Of a stretch of DNA of 64,000 nucleotides, positions 16,115-25,860 are shown piece by piece. The position numbers and the translations under genes are program-made. Every line of letters begins with the position of its first letter. The stretch's first letter is position 1. The notes beneath the pieces were generated by a model. That model ran no database searches. It saw nothing but the letters and a program-made list of their open reading frames with translations, and had not been told where the DNA came from. The DNA comes from Treponema parvum (GTDB taxonomy: Bacteria; Spirochaetota; Spirochaetia; Treponematales; Treponemataceae): the NCBI RefSeq assembly GCF_017893965.1, contig NZ_CP054142.1, positions 2,294,001 to 2,358,000 on the forward strand, given 5' to 3'.

Positions 16115-16966
16115 ATGGAAAAATTGAAGATCCTTTTACCGAAAGGCAGAATATATGAAAACGTCGTTTCTCTTTTAAACGGAGCCGGAATAAAAATCGA
16201 TCTTCCCGAAAGAGCGTACCGCCCTACCGTAAATCAAGACGACCTTGAAGCAAAGGTGATGAAACCGCAAAACATCGGTAAACTGCTTGAACTCGGCTCG
16301 CACGACGTAGGATTTACGGGACGCGACTGGATTATGGAAACCGGCGCAGACGTGGAAGAGATCACGGATCTCGGGTTCGACAGAGTCCGCATAGTGGCGG
16401 CGGTTCCAAATTCTATCGACGACAAAACTTTAACGGAAAGACGGGTGATAGTAGCAACCGAATACGAACAAATCTCGCGCCGATGGCTTGAAAACAGAAA
16501 GATGAATTTTCTTATCGTAAGGACGTACGGGGCGACGGAAGTATTTCCTCCGGACGATGCGGACATGATCATTGACAATACGGCTACCGGCCGCACCTTA
16601 GCTGAAAACGGGCTCCGCATAGTGGACACGATCCTTGTAAGCTCAACCTGCATGTTCGCTTCAAAAAAAGCGATGAAGGATCCGGCGAAAAAGCAAAAGA
16701 TTTTGGAACTTAAAATGCTTTTTGAAGCCGTCATAAACGCAAGGGATCGCGTTATGCTTGAAATGAACTGTTCAAAGGAAAAATTCGAAGCCCTTGTTAA
16801 AGGGCTTCCTGCAATGCGAAGTCCCACTGTAGCGCCCCTTTACGGAGACAGCGGTTACGCAATAAAAATCGCCGTAAAAAAAAGCGAAGTTCCGGTTTTA
16901 TTGCCGCAGCTGCGAGAGCTTGGAGCGACGGACATACTTGAATATGAACTTAGGAAGGTACTTTAG
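16115..16966 (+). CDS. hisG: ATP phosphoribosyltransferase (long form)
   Basis: First enzyme of histidine biosynthesis: ATP plus PRPP to phosphoribosyl-ATP. At 283 residues it is the long, HisZ-independent form with a C-terminal ACT-like regulatory domain (about 210-283), where histidine feedback normally acts. Core motifs are LPKGRIYENV, VGFTGRDWIMETGAD and the PRPP loop DMIIDNTATGRTLAENGL (around 150-168). No other his gene is in the window, so it is an orphan here. Its leader contains repeat family A, not a his-leader peptide. Confidence 0.96.
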   Translation: MEKLKILLPKGRIYENVVSLLNGAGIKIDLPERAYRPTVNQDDLEAKVMKPQNIGKLLELGSHDVGFTGRDWIMETGADVEEITDLGFDRVRIVAAVPNSIDDKTLTERRVIVATEYEQISRRWLENRKMNFLIVRTYGATEVFPPDDADMIIDNTATGRTLAENGLRIVDTILVSSTCMFASKKAMKDPAKKQKILELKMLFEAVINARDRVMLEMNCSKEKFEALVKGLPAMRSPTVAPLYGDSGYAIKIAVKKSEVPVLLPQLRELGATDILEYELRKVL

Positions 16967-17113
16967 GCCGCAGGTTAAGCGCTGCAAGGACGCCGAGAGG
17001 TTCATCCGATAATCCGATATACAGATAACAGGCAGATCGTCTGATCAATCGATCGGACAAAACCAAACGGAAACATCAGCGGCGGAGTCGATAATCAAAA
17101 CAGGGCGGCACAC

Positions 17114-18289
17114 TCAGTCAAAGCTCTTTATCCATTGCCAAACAGCCGCGTCTTCCTGTCCCATCCTCCAAAAAGCCAAGCTTTGGAACCCCATATCCTT
17201 GTACATTCTTGAGCGTTCCACGACCGAGTGAGCGTCTTCATACCAGCCTGTAACCGATATTTCTTTTTTAAATGAAAAATACGGCACATCGTTTTCTCTT
17301 ATGACAACGTCCACATTATTCTCGTGCATGATCCGGTTTATTCCTTCAAAATACCATGCCTTGCGCCAATTTTCTTCCGGCCATGTTCTGCCGTAAAAAG
17401 GCAGCCCCATGATATATTTTTCGGCAGGCCACAAAGAAAGGGCATATTCGGCTACGGATCGGCACCAGTCCATAGAAGCGATTGCGCCCGGCGCGCTTGT
17501 GCTCCAGTGCTCGTCATAGGCCATAATCATTATTCTGTCTGCAACTTTGCCTATTTCCGAATAAGACTCCGCATCCCGATCCAAGGTCTTTACCCTCGCG
17601 TGGACACAGACCGTTAAAGTTTTTTTCCCCAATTTCTTTTTCAAATATTTTAAAAATAAAAGATAATTTTCCGCATCTTCGGGAGGGACAAGTTCAAAAT
17701 CAATCTGAACGCCGTCAAATTCCCTTGCTGCGAGCGCAAGGTCATTGGCCACCTGAGTGCGGAGTTTGCCGGAGCTTAAGACGAAGTGACTTAAAGAGCG
17801 GCTGTCGCAGACGGCCGTTAAGTGAACTCTGCCCTTAAAATCCGCTACGGCGGATCTTTGCGGCACTTTTGAAAGATTTCCAAAGATATCTATTTCCGCG
17901 GCAAAAAGACCTATGTCCGTAAGCATCGCATTTTTATTGTATTCGTCGATATAGTCTGGAATCACATATCCCCAAATTTCTTTAAAGTTTACGGCTTCAC
18001 CTTTTAATTCTCTGTTCCATCGGTAAGGATTAGCATAACCGGGAATCATAACTTCGTCGGTTTCGACGCCGGAATCCTGTGTTGAAGGGTTACCGAGCGC
18101 GGTTGATCCCGCAGCGGATTGAGCCGCGGCAAGTTGCACAGCTGTCGCAGGCTGCACGTCCGCAGCAGATTGCCCCGCCGCGCCGGAAGTCGCCTTGGAC
18201 AATACGCCGCCGAAATCGGCGGACGACACTAAAGACGGCTTAAAACAAACCGCCGCAAAAAAAACGGCATAGATAAAATTTTTTTTCAT
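17114..18289 (-). CDS. Secreted GH18-like glycosidase domain protein
   Basis: A 391-residue exported protein. The signal peptide is about 23 residues (MKKNFIYAVFFAAVCFKPSLVSSA), then an Ala/Gln-rich linker (about 30-75), then a TIM-barrel GH18 domain of the YaaH/SleL type. The catalytic strand reads DGVQIDFE, keeping the acid/base Glu of the DxxDxDxE motif. IMIMAYDEHW and LPFYGRTW are further family blocks. YaaH-like enzymes cleave N-acetylglucosamine links in peptidoglycan. No LysM domain is visible. The gene is monocistronic and divergent from the FGGY kinase. Confidence 0.85.
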   Translation of the reverse strand: MKKNFIYAVFFAAVCFKPSLVSSADFGGVLSKATSGAAGQSAADVQPATAVQLAAAQSAAGSTALGNPSTQDSGVETDEVMIPGYANPYRWNRELKGEAVNFKEIWGYVIPDYIDEYNKNAMLTDIGLFAAEIDIFGNLSKVPQRSAVADFKGRVHLTAVCDSRSLSHFVLSSGKLRTQVANDLALAAREFDGVQIDFELVPPEDAENYLLFLKYLKKKLGKKTLTVCVHARVKTLDRDAESYSEIGKVADRIMIMAYDEHWSTSAPGAIASMDWCRSVAEYALSLWPAEKYIMGLPFYGRTWPEENWRKAWYFEGINRIMHENNVDVVIRENDVPYFSFKKEISVTGWYEDAHSVVERSRMYKDMGFQSLAFWRMGQEDAAVWQWIKSFD

Positions 18290-18360
18290 TTATTTTCCAA
18301 AATAAAAGTATACTTTAATTAAAGACTACCCTGACTTTAGGTTTTTATCAATATTCAGCC

Positions 18361-18424
18361 GCACATATTCGACTGCACATATTGCCGTGATTTTCCGACC
18401 GCACACGTGTCGAGCATGTGTTGA
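18361..18424. promoter_or_regulatory. Direct repeats in the GH18/FGGY divergent region
   Basis: GCACATATT occurs at 18361 and again at 18375 (14-nt period). A related GCACACGTGT (palindromic ACACGTGT) follows at 18401. This is possibly an operator for the sugar-kinase operon; no regulator gene is adjacent. Confidence 0.3.
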
Positions 18425-18469
18425 ATCGGTAAAGAATTTGTGATACCGTAATCTTTAATAAGAAATTAA

Positions 18470-18543
18470 ACCGTCGCAAAGAGCGCACTAATTGCACTCG
18501 GTTGAAAATTGAAATTTTCTTCCTCATGCAATTTATAGGAGTG
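18470..18543 (+). repeat. Family A structured leader, copy 2 (FGGY kinase)
   Basis: GTCGCAAAGAGCGCAC, AATTGCACTCGG, hairpin GAAAATT-ga-AATTTTC (18503-18518), then TGCAATTTATAGGAG. Relative to copy 1 the hairpin closing pair is changed on both sides (GG..CC to GA..TC), which keeps pairing. AATTGCA and TGCAATT can also pair as an outer stem next to the ribosome site. Confidence 0.65.
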
Positions 18544-18545
18544 AT

Positions 18546-20162
18546 ATGAACGCCGATTTTGAAAAAAACAAAAAAGAAATTGAAGAAGGTATTGCCGTTC
18601 TCGGCATAGAATTCGGTTCTACAAGAATAAAATCCGTGCTTATAAATTCACAAAACGAACCGATCGCTCAAGGCAGCTATGATTGGGAAAACACTCTTTC
18701 AAACGGAATATGGACATACCCGCTCGACGAAGTAATGAGGGGGCTTTCCGGCTGTTATGCCGAACTGAAAGCCTATGTAAAAGAAAAATACGGCGTAACC
18801 GTAAAAAATTTCAGAGCCTTAGGAATAAGCGGAATGATGCACGGATACCTTGCGTTCGATAAAGACAATGAACTGTTGGTTCCATTCAGAACATGGCGCA
18901 ATACTATCACCGGCAAGGCCGCAGCAAAACTTTCTTCCGTTTTTTGCTACCCGGTTCCGGAGCGGTGGAGCATATCCCACCTTTATCAGGCCGTTTTAAA
19001 CGATGAAAAACATGTTCCCGACATAGCCTTTTTTACAACGCTTTCGGGTTTTATTCACTGGAAACTGACAGGCAAAAAGGTACTCGGCATCGGAGACGCT
19101 TCGGGAATGTTTCCTATAGATATAAAGACCGGCACATACAACGGGCAATTTATAAAACAATTCGATCTTCTTGTAAAAGATAAAAAATACCCTTGGAAGC
19201 TCGAACAGCTTTTACCTGAGGTTCTTCTTGCAGGAAACGGGGCGGGAACACTAACGGAGGAGGGAGCGACTTTACTCGACAAGGAAGGGGATCTTCAAAG
19301 CGGTATACCTATGTGCCCTCCCGAAGGGGACGCCGGTACGGGCATGGTCGCGACGAACAGCGTGGCGAAACGCACGGGAAATGTCTCGGCAGGAACTTCC
19401 GTCTTTGCAATGGTCGTCCTTGAAAAAGAACTTTCCAAAGTCTATGCCAATGAAATAGATTTGGTGACGACGCCCGACGGAGCCCTGGTTGCGATGGCAC
19501 ACGCAAACAACTGCACGGGCGAATACGATCAATGGCTTAATCTTTTTGCAGAAGTCCTTAAAGCGACCGGAAACCAAATCGAAAAAAGTAAATTATACGA
19601 CAAGCTTTTGTCTTTGGCGCTTCAAGGAGACAAAGACTGCGGTGGACTTATTCCTTATAACTACATTTCAGGAGAAAGCATTACCGGAATGAATGAAGGC
19701 AGAGCCGTTTTTATGAGGACGCAAAAAAACAACTTTACTCTAGCCAATTTTATGAGAGCGCAGCTTTTTACGGCATTGGGGGCGCTCCGCATCGGTATGG
19801 ACATTCTGTTCGACAAGGAAGACGTCAAGATAGACTGTCTAACCGGGCACGGAGGATTTTTTAAGACTGAAAACGTAGGCGCCGCCATTATGGCCGCGGC
19901 GATGCATACTCCTGTCTCTACGCTTGAAACCGCAGGCGAGGGAGGCCCTTGGGGAATCGCCTTACTGGCTTCATACGCCGCAAAGGAGGCTTTTAACCCC
20001 GGTAAGCCGCTCGGCGATTTTTTAAACGACGAGGTATTTAAAGAAAACAGACGGGTTACAATACAGCCTGAAAAATCCGACGTAGACGGATTCAATGCAT
20101 TTTTTAAAAATTATAAAAAAGGTCTTGCGGTGGAGCGAGCGGCGATCGAAGCTATCGACTAA
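18546..20162 (+). CDS. FGGY-family carbohydrate kinase (L-ribulokinase/xylulokinase-like)
   Basis: Cytosolic sugar kinase of 538 residues with two actin-like FGGY domains. The N-terminal phosphate loop is [15 protein letters not shown] (about 18-32), a middle block is [13 protein letters not shown], and the C-terminal domain has [20 protein letters not shown] and [15 protein letters not shown]. It phosphorylates a ketopentose or similar sugar. An araD gene follows after 57 nt, so the likely substrate is L-ribulose (product L-ribulose 5-phosphate). No araA is present in the window. Some relatives are annotated only as ATPase or xylulokinase, so specificity is inferred from context. Confidence 0.85.
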   Translation: MNADFEKNKKEIEEGIAVLGIEFGSTRIKSVLINSQNEPIAQGSYDWENTLSNGIWTYPLDEVMRGLSGCYAELKAYVKEKYGVTVKNFRALGISGMMHGYLAFDKDNELLVPFRTWRNTITGKAAAKLSSVFCYPVPERWSISHLYQAVLNDEKHVPDIAFFTTLSGFIHWKLTGKKVLGIGDASGMFPIDIKTGTYNGQFIKQFDLLVKDKKYPWKLEQLLPEVLLAGNGAGTLTEEGATLLDKEGDLQSGIPMCPPEGDAGTGMVATNSVAKRTGNVSAGTSVFAMVVLEKELSKVYANEIDLVTTPDGALVAMAHANNCTGEYDQWLNLFAEVLKATGNQIEKSKLYDKLLSLALQGDKDCGGLIPYNYISGESITGMNEGRAVFMRTQKNNFTLANFMRAQLFTALGALRIGMDILFDKEDVKIDCLTGHGGFFKTENVGAAIMAAAMHTPVSTLETAGEGGPWGIALLASYAAKEAFNPGKPLGDFLNDEVFKENRRVTIQPEKSDVDGFNAFFKNYKKGLAVERAAIEAID

Positions 20163-20219
20163 AGATCCTGAACGCGGCAAAAAAACGCTGCTGCAAACCT
20201 TGCGGAAGAGGAGTAAATT

Positions 20220-20936
20220 ATGGCAAGTATTTATCAGTCTCTTAAAGAAGAAGCTTTCGAAGCCAATATGCAAATTCCGGCTCAGCATTTGGCAATTTAT
20301 ACATGGGGCAACGTTTCGGCGTTCGACAAGAGCAAGAGCGTCTTTGCAATAAAGCCGTCGGGCGTGCCTTATCCCGAACTGAGCGTTGAAAACATGGTCG
20401 TAGTGGACTTGGACGGGAAAAAAATCGAAGGTTCTCTAAATCCGTCGTCGGACACTCTTACGCATTGCGTGCTCTACAGAGAATTCGCCGTAAAAGACGG
20501 AATTGAGATGAGAGGAATAGTACACACCCACTCGACTTATGCGGTAGCCTGGGCTCAGGCTATGCGCCCTATTCCCCTTTTCGGAACCACACATGCGGAT
20601 CACGTGCAGACTGAAATTCCTTGCACTCCGTATCTTTCGGAAGAGATGGTAAAAAAGAATTACGAGCTTGAAACCGGGAACGCGATAGTTCAACATTTTT
20701 GCAACCTGAAATACAATCCAGCCGAAGTGAACATGGTCTTAGTCGGAGGTCACGGACCGTTCGCTTGGGGAAAGACGCCTTCCTATGCGGTATATAACGC
20801 TGCAGTTCTTGAAGAAGTAAGCAAGATGGCAAGCATCACATTACAAGTAAACCCCGGCGCAACGCCGCTCCCCGAATACATCATAGACAAACACTATTTA
20901 AGAAAACACGGCCCCAACGCCTACTACGGGCAATAG
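20220..20936 (+). CDS. araD: L-ribulose-5-phosphate 4-epimerase
   Basis: Class II aldolase-fold epimerase of 238 residues that converts L-ribulose 5-phosphate to D-xylulose 5-phosphate. The zinc ligands are visible: the Asp of PSSDTLTH, HTHSTYAVAWAQ, and a C-terminal HGPFAWG. Motifs IKPSGVPYPELS and TWGNVSAFD bind the phosphate. It is the second gene of the FGGY kinase operon and has a GGAAGAGGAG ribosome site. The nearby rpiA gives a route into the pentose phosphate pathway. Confidence 0.93.
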   Translation: MASIYQSLKEEAFEANMQIPAQHLAIYTWGNVSAFDKSKSVFAIKPSGVPYPELSVENMVVVDLDGKKIEGSLNPSSDTLTHCVLYREFAVKDGIEMRGIVHTHSTYAVAWAQAMRPIPLFGTTHADHVQTEIPCTPYLSEEMVKKNYELETGNAIVQHFCNLKYNPAEVNMVLVGGHGPFAWGKTPSYAVYNAAVLEEVSKMASITLQVNPGATPLPEYIIDKHYLRKHGPNAYYGQ

Positions 20937-21109
20937 TCTTGTCTCGGGAATTTTAAAGGCAGGCCGGCGGCGGAACAGCCCAAAAACTTCAGCCGGTTTC
21001 TTTTATTTATACACGGCCGAAAGTTGTCCGCAGCTGCTCGCCCGCACTTATGCGTTTTCACGGTTATCCGCCGGCACTTATGTATTCTCCCGCCTATCCG
21101 TTCCACAGT

Positions 21110-22195
21110 TTAAAATTCGACCGTGCATGAAACGGGCAGGTGATCCGAATATCCCCTGCCGGTATAGACCTTATATCCTATAGGGATTCCAGCTTCATCC
21201 GCCCAAGGTCCCTTGTTCTCAACGGTAAAATTCGATATTTTTGCGGTTCCCGAACTGAAAAAATGATCCAGCGTATTCCATGCTTTATTATAATAGTAAC
21301 TGCCTCCTTCTATCCGTCTTCCGTCGGATAAGATCCACGGAGAATATACGCCGCATACGCCGAAATTTCCCGCTTTAATGTAGCGAAGAAAAACGTTACA
21401 CATATCGGAGGACTTTGACAAACCGCCGTATGAAACAAGACCGGCAACATCTTTCCAAACGGCAAATTTCGTTATGTTACAGTTAAGATCTCCGCAGCAA
21501 AGAACCGCAGGGACTGTGTCTGTAAGACCGCCGTGTACACAATCGTACACGTTTTTCCCCAGTACGGATTCCTGCCAGCGCCGCCAGATTTCAGTTTTAG
21601 CTTCTCCGCCGGCCATAGACTTCCAATGGTTCACATAGAGAATAAGTTTTTTCCCTGAGGCAATAAGAGTAAGTTCCATGAGAGGCCTGAGAGAAGGCTG
21701 TTGCGTGTTTTCAGTTTTTATGTCCAGAGAGTGAATTTTCAAATCCGAAAGCGGGTGTCTCGACAACACGGCGCATCCTATCGACGTACCCGGCGTCTTA
21801 TAAAAACATCCGTAACCGTACATCTTTTTTTTGCGCCATGAATTGGAAGCGAGTTTGTTCGAAATATCATACAACACGCCCTTGCTTTCTATTTCCTCCA
21901 TCACAAAGACATCCGCATCCAGAACATTTATAGCTTCGCATAAACGTTCAAGCCGCTTTACATAAGCATCTCTTCCCCATCCTGAAGACGATCTTTTAAA
22001 ATCACTGTATTCACTGCCGTCCGTTTGCGCGTCAAAAAATGTTTGGACGTTCCAATTTACGACTTTTATCTTCGCTCCGTTGTCCCCCGCCACTTTGAAC
22101 TGCGATAAGGCGTTTAACGGCAGCGGTATAAAAAGCGGCGTAAAAAAGATCACATAACGCATAATTTTAAAAATACGGACAATTTTTTTTTGCAT
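21110..22195 (-). CDS. Exported endonuclease/exonuclease/phosphatase-fold protein
   Basis: About 361 residues, with an N-terminal signal sequence (hydrophobic MRYVIFFTPLFIPLPLNAL). An EEP (DNase I-like) domain follows: VVNWNVQTFFD (metal Asn), VFVMEEIES (metal Glu), CGDLNCN (Asp/Asn), and C-terminal GYSDHLPVSCTVEF (catalytic Asp-His pair). All core residues are present, so it is probably an active extracellular or periplasmic nuclease or phosphodiesterase; sphingomyelinase-type activity is an alternative. AGGGA before 22195 supports that start over 22210. Confidence 0.8.
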   Translation of the reverse strand: MQKKIVRIFKIMRYVIFFTPLFIPLPLNALSQFKVAGDNGAKIKVVNWNVQTFFDAQTDGSEYSDFKRSSSGWGRDAYVKRLERLCEAINVLDADVFVMEEIESKGVLYDISNKLASNSWRKKKMYGYGCFYKTPGTSIGCAVLSRHPLSDLKIHSLDIKTENTQQPSLRPLMELTLIASGKKLILYVNHWKSMAGGEAKTEIWRRWQESVLGKNVYDCVHGGLTDTVPAVLCCGDLNCNITKFAVWKDVAGLVSYGGLSKSSDMCNVFLRYIKAGNFGVCGVYSPWILSDGRRIEGGSYYYNKAWNTLDHFFSSGTAKISNFTVENKGPWADEAGIPIGYKVYTGRGYSDHLPVSCTVEF

Positions 22196-22280
22196 AAAAT
22201 TCCCTGTCATATAAATTGACCTGATCGAATATTTTATGCAAAAATCATTTTAAAACTTGTAAGCCGAAGCCCGCTTGAAC

Positions 22281-23411
22281 CTATACGTTAAATTTAAAGA
22301 AAAGAACGTCGCCGTCTTGGACTACATAATCTTTGCCTTCAATGCGGTATTTTCCGGCTTCTTTTATCTTAGCTTCGCTGCCGTACTTACGAAGATCGTC
22401 TATCGTATAGGCTTCGGCTTTTATAAACCCTTTTTCAAAATCGGTGTGGATAACGCCGGCGGCTTTAGGAGCCGTATCCCCTTTACGGATAGTCCATGCG
22501 CGGCATTCGTCTTCTCCGCCCGTAAAAAAAGTACGCAAGCCCATTAATCCGTAGGCCTTATGGGCAAGGGTTGTAAGACCGGATTCTTTTAATCCCGCAG
22601 ACTCCATAAATTCCTTGCGCTCCAAAGGATCCGTTATCTCCGACAGATCCGCCTCGAATTTTCCGCATATCACAACAACGTCGGAGCCTTCTTCAGCGGC
22701 AATCTTTTTAACCGTTTCCACGTAATTATTTGAACCTGACGGAATCGAAGATTCGTCTATGTTGCAAACATAAAGCTGAGGCTTGATCGTAAGAAGGTGC
22801 ATATCGTATACGGATTTTTTTTCGTCGTCCGTAAGTTCCGCCTGCCTTGCGGCCTTGCCTTCTTCAAGGAACGGTTTTATCTTTTCTACGGCGCTCATCC
22901 ATGAGGAAAGTCTTTTTTCTTCATCTTTGCCGAGAGCGCGTACGGAACGTTCAACCTTTTCCCGCCTTTTATTTACGGTATCAAGATCGGCAAGCGCCAA
23001 TTCCATATTGATCGTAAGAATATCGTCTAGGGGATTTATTTCAGCTTCTGCTTTTGCGTCTTCACGTACATGCATTATGTCGGGGTTGTCAAAGCAGCGC
23101 ACTACATGGGCGATCACGCTCGTTTCGCGGATATTAGCCAAAAATTGATTCCCCAAGCCTTCTCCCTTCGCCGCTCCTTTTATAAGCCCTGCGATATCTA
23201 CGAACTTTACGCAAGCGGGAATCTTTTTTTTAGGGTGGAAAACGCTTTCCAAAAAGTCAAGACGCTCGTCCGGCAAATCGACAATACCGATATTCGGCTC
23301 TATAGTGCAAAACGGAAAATTTTCCGCAGCTGCCGGAGCTGCAGTTAAAGCTGAAAATATAGTCGATTTTCCAACATTAGGAAGTCCTACAATACCGCAA
23401 TCCAATGACAT
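22281..23411 (-). CDS. ychF: Ribosome-binding ATPase YchF
   Basis: Obg-family P-loop protein that binds ATP in place of GTP, associates with the ribosome and has roles in stress and translation fidelity. It is 376 residues, slightly above the usual 363. Motifs: GLPNVGKSTIFSALT (G1), VDIAGLIKGAAKGEGLGN (G3), and CNIDES in place of NKxD (the ATP-selective G4). A C-terminal TGS domain follows (AWTIRKGDTAPKAAGVIHTD). The start at 23411 follows AAAGGA. The leader carries family A copy 3. Confidence 0.95.
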   Translation of the reverse strand: MSLDCGIVGLPNVGKSTIFSALTAAPAAAENFPFCTIEPNIGIVDLPDERLDFLESVFHPKKKIPACVKFVDIAGLIKGAAKGEGLGNQFLANIRETSVIAHVVRCFDNPDIMHVREDAKAEAEINPLDDILTINMELALADLDTVNKRREKVERSVRALGKDEEKRLSSWMSAVEKIKPFLEEGKAARQAELTDDEKKSVYDMHLLTIKPQLYVCNIDESSIPSGSNNYVETVKKIAAEEGSDVVVICGKFEADLSEITDPLERKEFMESAGLKESGLTTLAHKAYGLMGLRTFFTGGEDECRAWTIRKGDTAPKAAGVIHTDFEKGFIKAEAYTIDDLRKYGSEAKIKEAGKYRIEGKDYVVQDGDVLFFKFNV

Positions 23412-23414
23412 AAC

Positions 23415-23535
23415 AAGTCCTTTCTTAAAATTGCACGAGTGAGAAAATTTCAATTTCCGACCGAGTGCAATTAGTGCGCGTGCTCCGCAACGAGCGCATA
23501 AGCGCGAAGTTTCGAGCGGCGCACAGTTAATAAAA
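23415..23535 (-). repeat. Family A structured leader, copy 3 (ychF)
   Basis: The minus strand reads TTATTAACTGTGCGC, a GC-rich insert of about 45 nt, GCGCACTAATTGCACTCGGTC, GGAAATTGAAATTTTC, then GTGCAATTTTAAG next to the ribosome site. The insert widens the first hairpin loop but both arms (TGTGCGC and GCGCACT) stay. AATTGCAC pairs with GTGCAATT across the second hairpin. Confidence 0.65.
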
Positions 23536-23573
23536 AGTGAGGTTTAACTTCGACCGCTGAAATATCGCGATCC

Positions 23574-23616
23574 GGTTAAACTGCAAGTTTCGGGCAACGC
23601 CGAAACATCGCTTATT
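23574..23616 (+). repeat. Family B hairpin repeat, copy 2
   Basis: GTTAAACTGC, then hairpin GTTTCGG-gcaacg-CCGAAAC, then ATCGCTTATT. It lies between the convergently oriented copy-3 leader and the rpiA stop, so it has no gene directly downstream on its strand. A degenerate relative (TTCGACCGCTGAAATATCGC) precedes it at about 23541. Confidence 0.6.
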
Positions 23617-23630
23617 AGCTTAGCATACGA

Positions 23631-24344
23631 TCATCGCCTTAAAACGCTGCCGTCTTCATGAGCGACAAATATGATCGGCTTATTTTTTGTAAAAAGCCCT
23701 ACTTCAACAACGCCCGCTATTTCAGCAATCTTTGCTTCCATTTCAGGCGGATTTACGGGATTTTGCCAAAGGCAGTCCAAAATCTGATTTCCGTTGTCGG
23801 TAATAACAGGACCGCACTTTCTCACCCCTTCGCGAAGCGTACATTCGGCGCCGAGCCGTTCAAGAGCGGCGGTAACAGGAACTCGGGCGTCCCCTACGAT
23901 CTCTACCGGAACGGGGAATTTTGTGCCTAGGGATTTTACATCCTTAGACTCATCTATCACAATAACGAATAAGGAAGAGTTATAGGCCACAATTTTTTCG
24001 CGCAAAAGAGCCGCCCCTCCGCCTTTTATAAGATTGTTTTGTGCGTCGGCCTCGTCCGCGCCGTCAACGGCAAGATCAAGGCGCCCTCCTATAACTCTGT
24101 CGTTCATGGAATAAACTTGAATTCCAAGATCCTGGCAGGCGTTTGAAGTTTGAAAGCTTGTTACTACGGCCTTAATATCCTTAAGAGTTCCGTCTTTTAT
24201 GCGCTCGGCAAGCCTGTGAACCGCCGGCATTGCCGTCGAACCGGTGCCGAGTCCTATTTTCATCCCGCTGAATATTTTGCCCTCGCTTATCATAGCATCT
24301 ACAGCTGTTTCGGCCGCCAGCTTTTTTTGTTCACTTTGAGTCAT
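23631..24344 (-). CDS. rpiA: Ribose-5-phosphate isomerase A
   Basis: Interconverts ribose 5-phosphate and ribulose 5-phosphate in the pentose phosphate pathway; 237 residues, normal. Motifs: GLGTGSTAMPAVHRLAER (phosphate loop, about 30-48), DLAVDGADEAD (catalytic Asp pair), and LIKGGGAALLREKIVA (catalytic Glu/Lys). The start at 24344 follows GGGAGAAG. It overlaps the aroDE stop by 14 nt, which indicates translational coupling. Confidence 0.96.
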   Translation of the reverse strand: MTQSEQKKLAAETAVDAMISEGKIFSGMKIGLGTGSTAMPAVHRLAERIKDGTLKDIKAVVTSFQTSNACQDLGIQVYSMNDRVIGGRLDLAVDGADEADAQNNLIKGGGAALLREKIVAYNSSLFVIVIDESKDVKSLGTKFPVPVEIVGDARVPVTAALERLGAECTLREGVRKCGPVITDNGNQILDCLWQNPVNPPEMEAKIAEIAGVVEVGLFTKNKPIIFVAHEDGSVLRR

Positions 24345-25860
24345 ATGCTTCTCCCGCTTTTTTTTGCCTATACTCCTCGCCCGTAAACAGCTTAAACTGC
24401 TCATATCCTTGCTCAAGCAGCATCGGAAGGCCGTTACATACTTTGCAGCCTGCAGCCTTGGCCTGCGCCATAACGGGCGTTACCTCAGGCGCATACACTA
24501 TGTCAAAAAGTTTTTCATCTCCCGTAAACTCGTAAAACCAAACGGGATTGTCGTCTTCCGCAGAAAAGGACTCGGTTTCCATTCCCTTTGAAGTCGTCTG
24601 GATTATAAGCGAAGAATATTCTTCAAGTTTACCGCATCCGTCGGGAGACAGAGGAGCGTAGTCAAAGCCGTATTTTTTTGCAATAGCCCTTGCCTTTGAA
24701 AGAGTTCTGTTAAATATACACGCTTTGGCGCCCATCGTGTTTACGGCGTAAGCTGCAGCCTTGGCGGCGCCGCCGGCTCCAATGATCGAAACCTTTGTGT
24801 TTTTTAAACTGTCGCTTCCTAAAAAAACTTTAAGCGCATTTACAAGCCCGGTAGCATCGGTATTATAACCTGTCCACGAACCGTCTTCTTTACGCATGAT
24901 CGTGTTGCATGCGCCGATCCTTTCCACCTGCGGAGAAACGGTTTTTAAAAACGGTAAAACGCTTTCTTTGTGCGGAACCGTAACGGAAAGTCCTTCCATG
25001 CCTATCTGGTTTGCAAATTCGATCGTCTGCCCTATGTCGGGCGAGCAAACGGGAATGTATACGGCATTGATATTCTGATCTTTGTATCCCGCGTTGTGAA
25101 GCTCGGGACTGTTTGTCTTTTTTAAAGGCCAGCCGGTAACGCCGAAAATCCTTGTGTTTTCGTCTATTGAACGGAAGCCGTAAACTTCATTTATCGCAAC
25201 AGGGTCTATCTGTCCTATCACTTCCCGCAGCCCAGATTCCTCTGGCGAAACAAAGGTTAAATACGAATGGATTTTATGAGCCAGAATGCGGGTGGAAAGC
25301 CCCATAGGCCCCATAGCGCATATTATGTGCGGCTGTTCCATCATGTTTTGACATTCTTTAAAAATTTCGGTTACGTCTGAAAGACTGTGCGGCATACATG
25401 CGATTTTGGGAATTTCATAGGAAGTTTTACACATCTTTTTAAAACACTTTGCAAGATCTTTTACGGGACCTTCCATGTCGTGTTTGCTGCGGATGATGTG
25501 GATCCCGAAAGCGAGCGCGGCGTCCTGCAAACTTTGAACGTAAAAATCATCTTCAAAATCCACATACGCAAAATTTTTACGCATATCGTGTTCGGCAAAA
25601 GCCAATGCCCTCGCAAACAGCATCGTCCTGGCGCCTTCGCCTCCTACGTACCGTCCTCCGTCAATTTTACGGCGGATCGTGAGGATGGCGGGAATTTGTG
25701 CGAGCTCGGGGAATCTCCTTATTGAAAGAAGTTCGTCTTCTTCAAGAAAATCGGCGCGAAGTTCCGCCAAGTCTATGTAGCGGCGGTATCGATTTATAAG
25801 CTCAACGTTTTCTTTTATTGTCTTTTTAGTCAGCGTCAAACAGATCAGGGGCTTATTCAT
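24331..25860 (-). CDS. aroDE: Bifunctional 3-dehydroquinate dehydratase / shikimate dehydrogenase
   Basis: A 509-residue fusion catalysing steps 3 and 4 of the shikimate pathway. The N-terminal type I dehydroquinase covers about 1-225: ELRADFLEE, then the Schiff-base Lys probably in PKIACM, with the catalytic His in IIRSKHD. The C-terminal AroE covers about 235-500: VTGWPLKKTNSPELHN shikimate site, the catalytic Lys of VPHKE, GYNTDATG, the NADP loop GAGGAAKAA, and NRTLSKA. This fusion is usual in plants and chlamydiae and occurs in some bacteria. The upstream membrane-protein gene overlaps its start by 4 nt. Confidence 0.95.
   Translation of the reverse strand: MNKPLICLTLTKKTIKENVELINRYRRYIDLAELRADFLEEDELLSIRRFPELAQIPAILTIRRKIDGGRYVGGEGARTMLFARALAFAEHDMRKNFAYVDFEDDFYVQSLQDAALAFGIHIIRSKHDMEGPVKDLAKCFKKMCKTSYEIPKIACMPHSLSDVTEIFKECQNMMEQPHIICAMGPMGLSTRILAHKIHSYLTFVSPEESGLREVIGQIDPVAINEVYGFRSIDENTRIFGVTGWPLKKTNSPELHNAGYKDQNINAVYIPVCSPDIGQTIEFANQIGMEGLSVTVPHKESVLPFLKTVSPQVERIGACNTIMRKEDGSWTGYNTDATGLVNALKVFLGSDSLKNTKVSIIGAGGAAKAAAYAVNTMGAKACIFNRTLSKARAIAKKYGFDYAPLSPDGCGKLEEYSSLIIQTTSKGMETESFSAEDDNPVWFYEFTGDEKLFDIVYAPEVTPVMAQAKAAGCKVCNGLPMLLEQGYEQFKLFTGEEYRQKKAGEAYDSK

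Noticed and set aside
16115-16966. His-leader attenuator before hisG
   Set aside because: The leader has no run of His codons; it holds family A hairpins instead.
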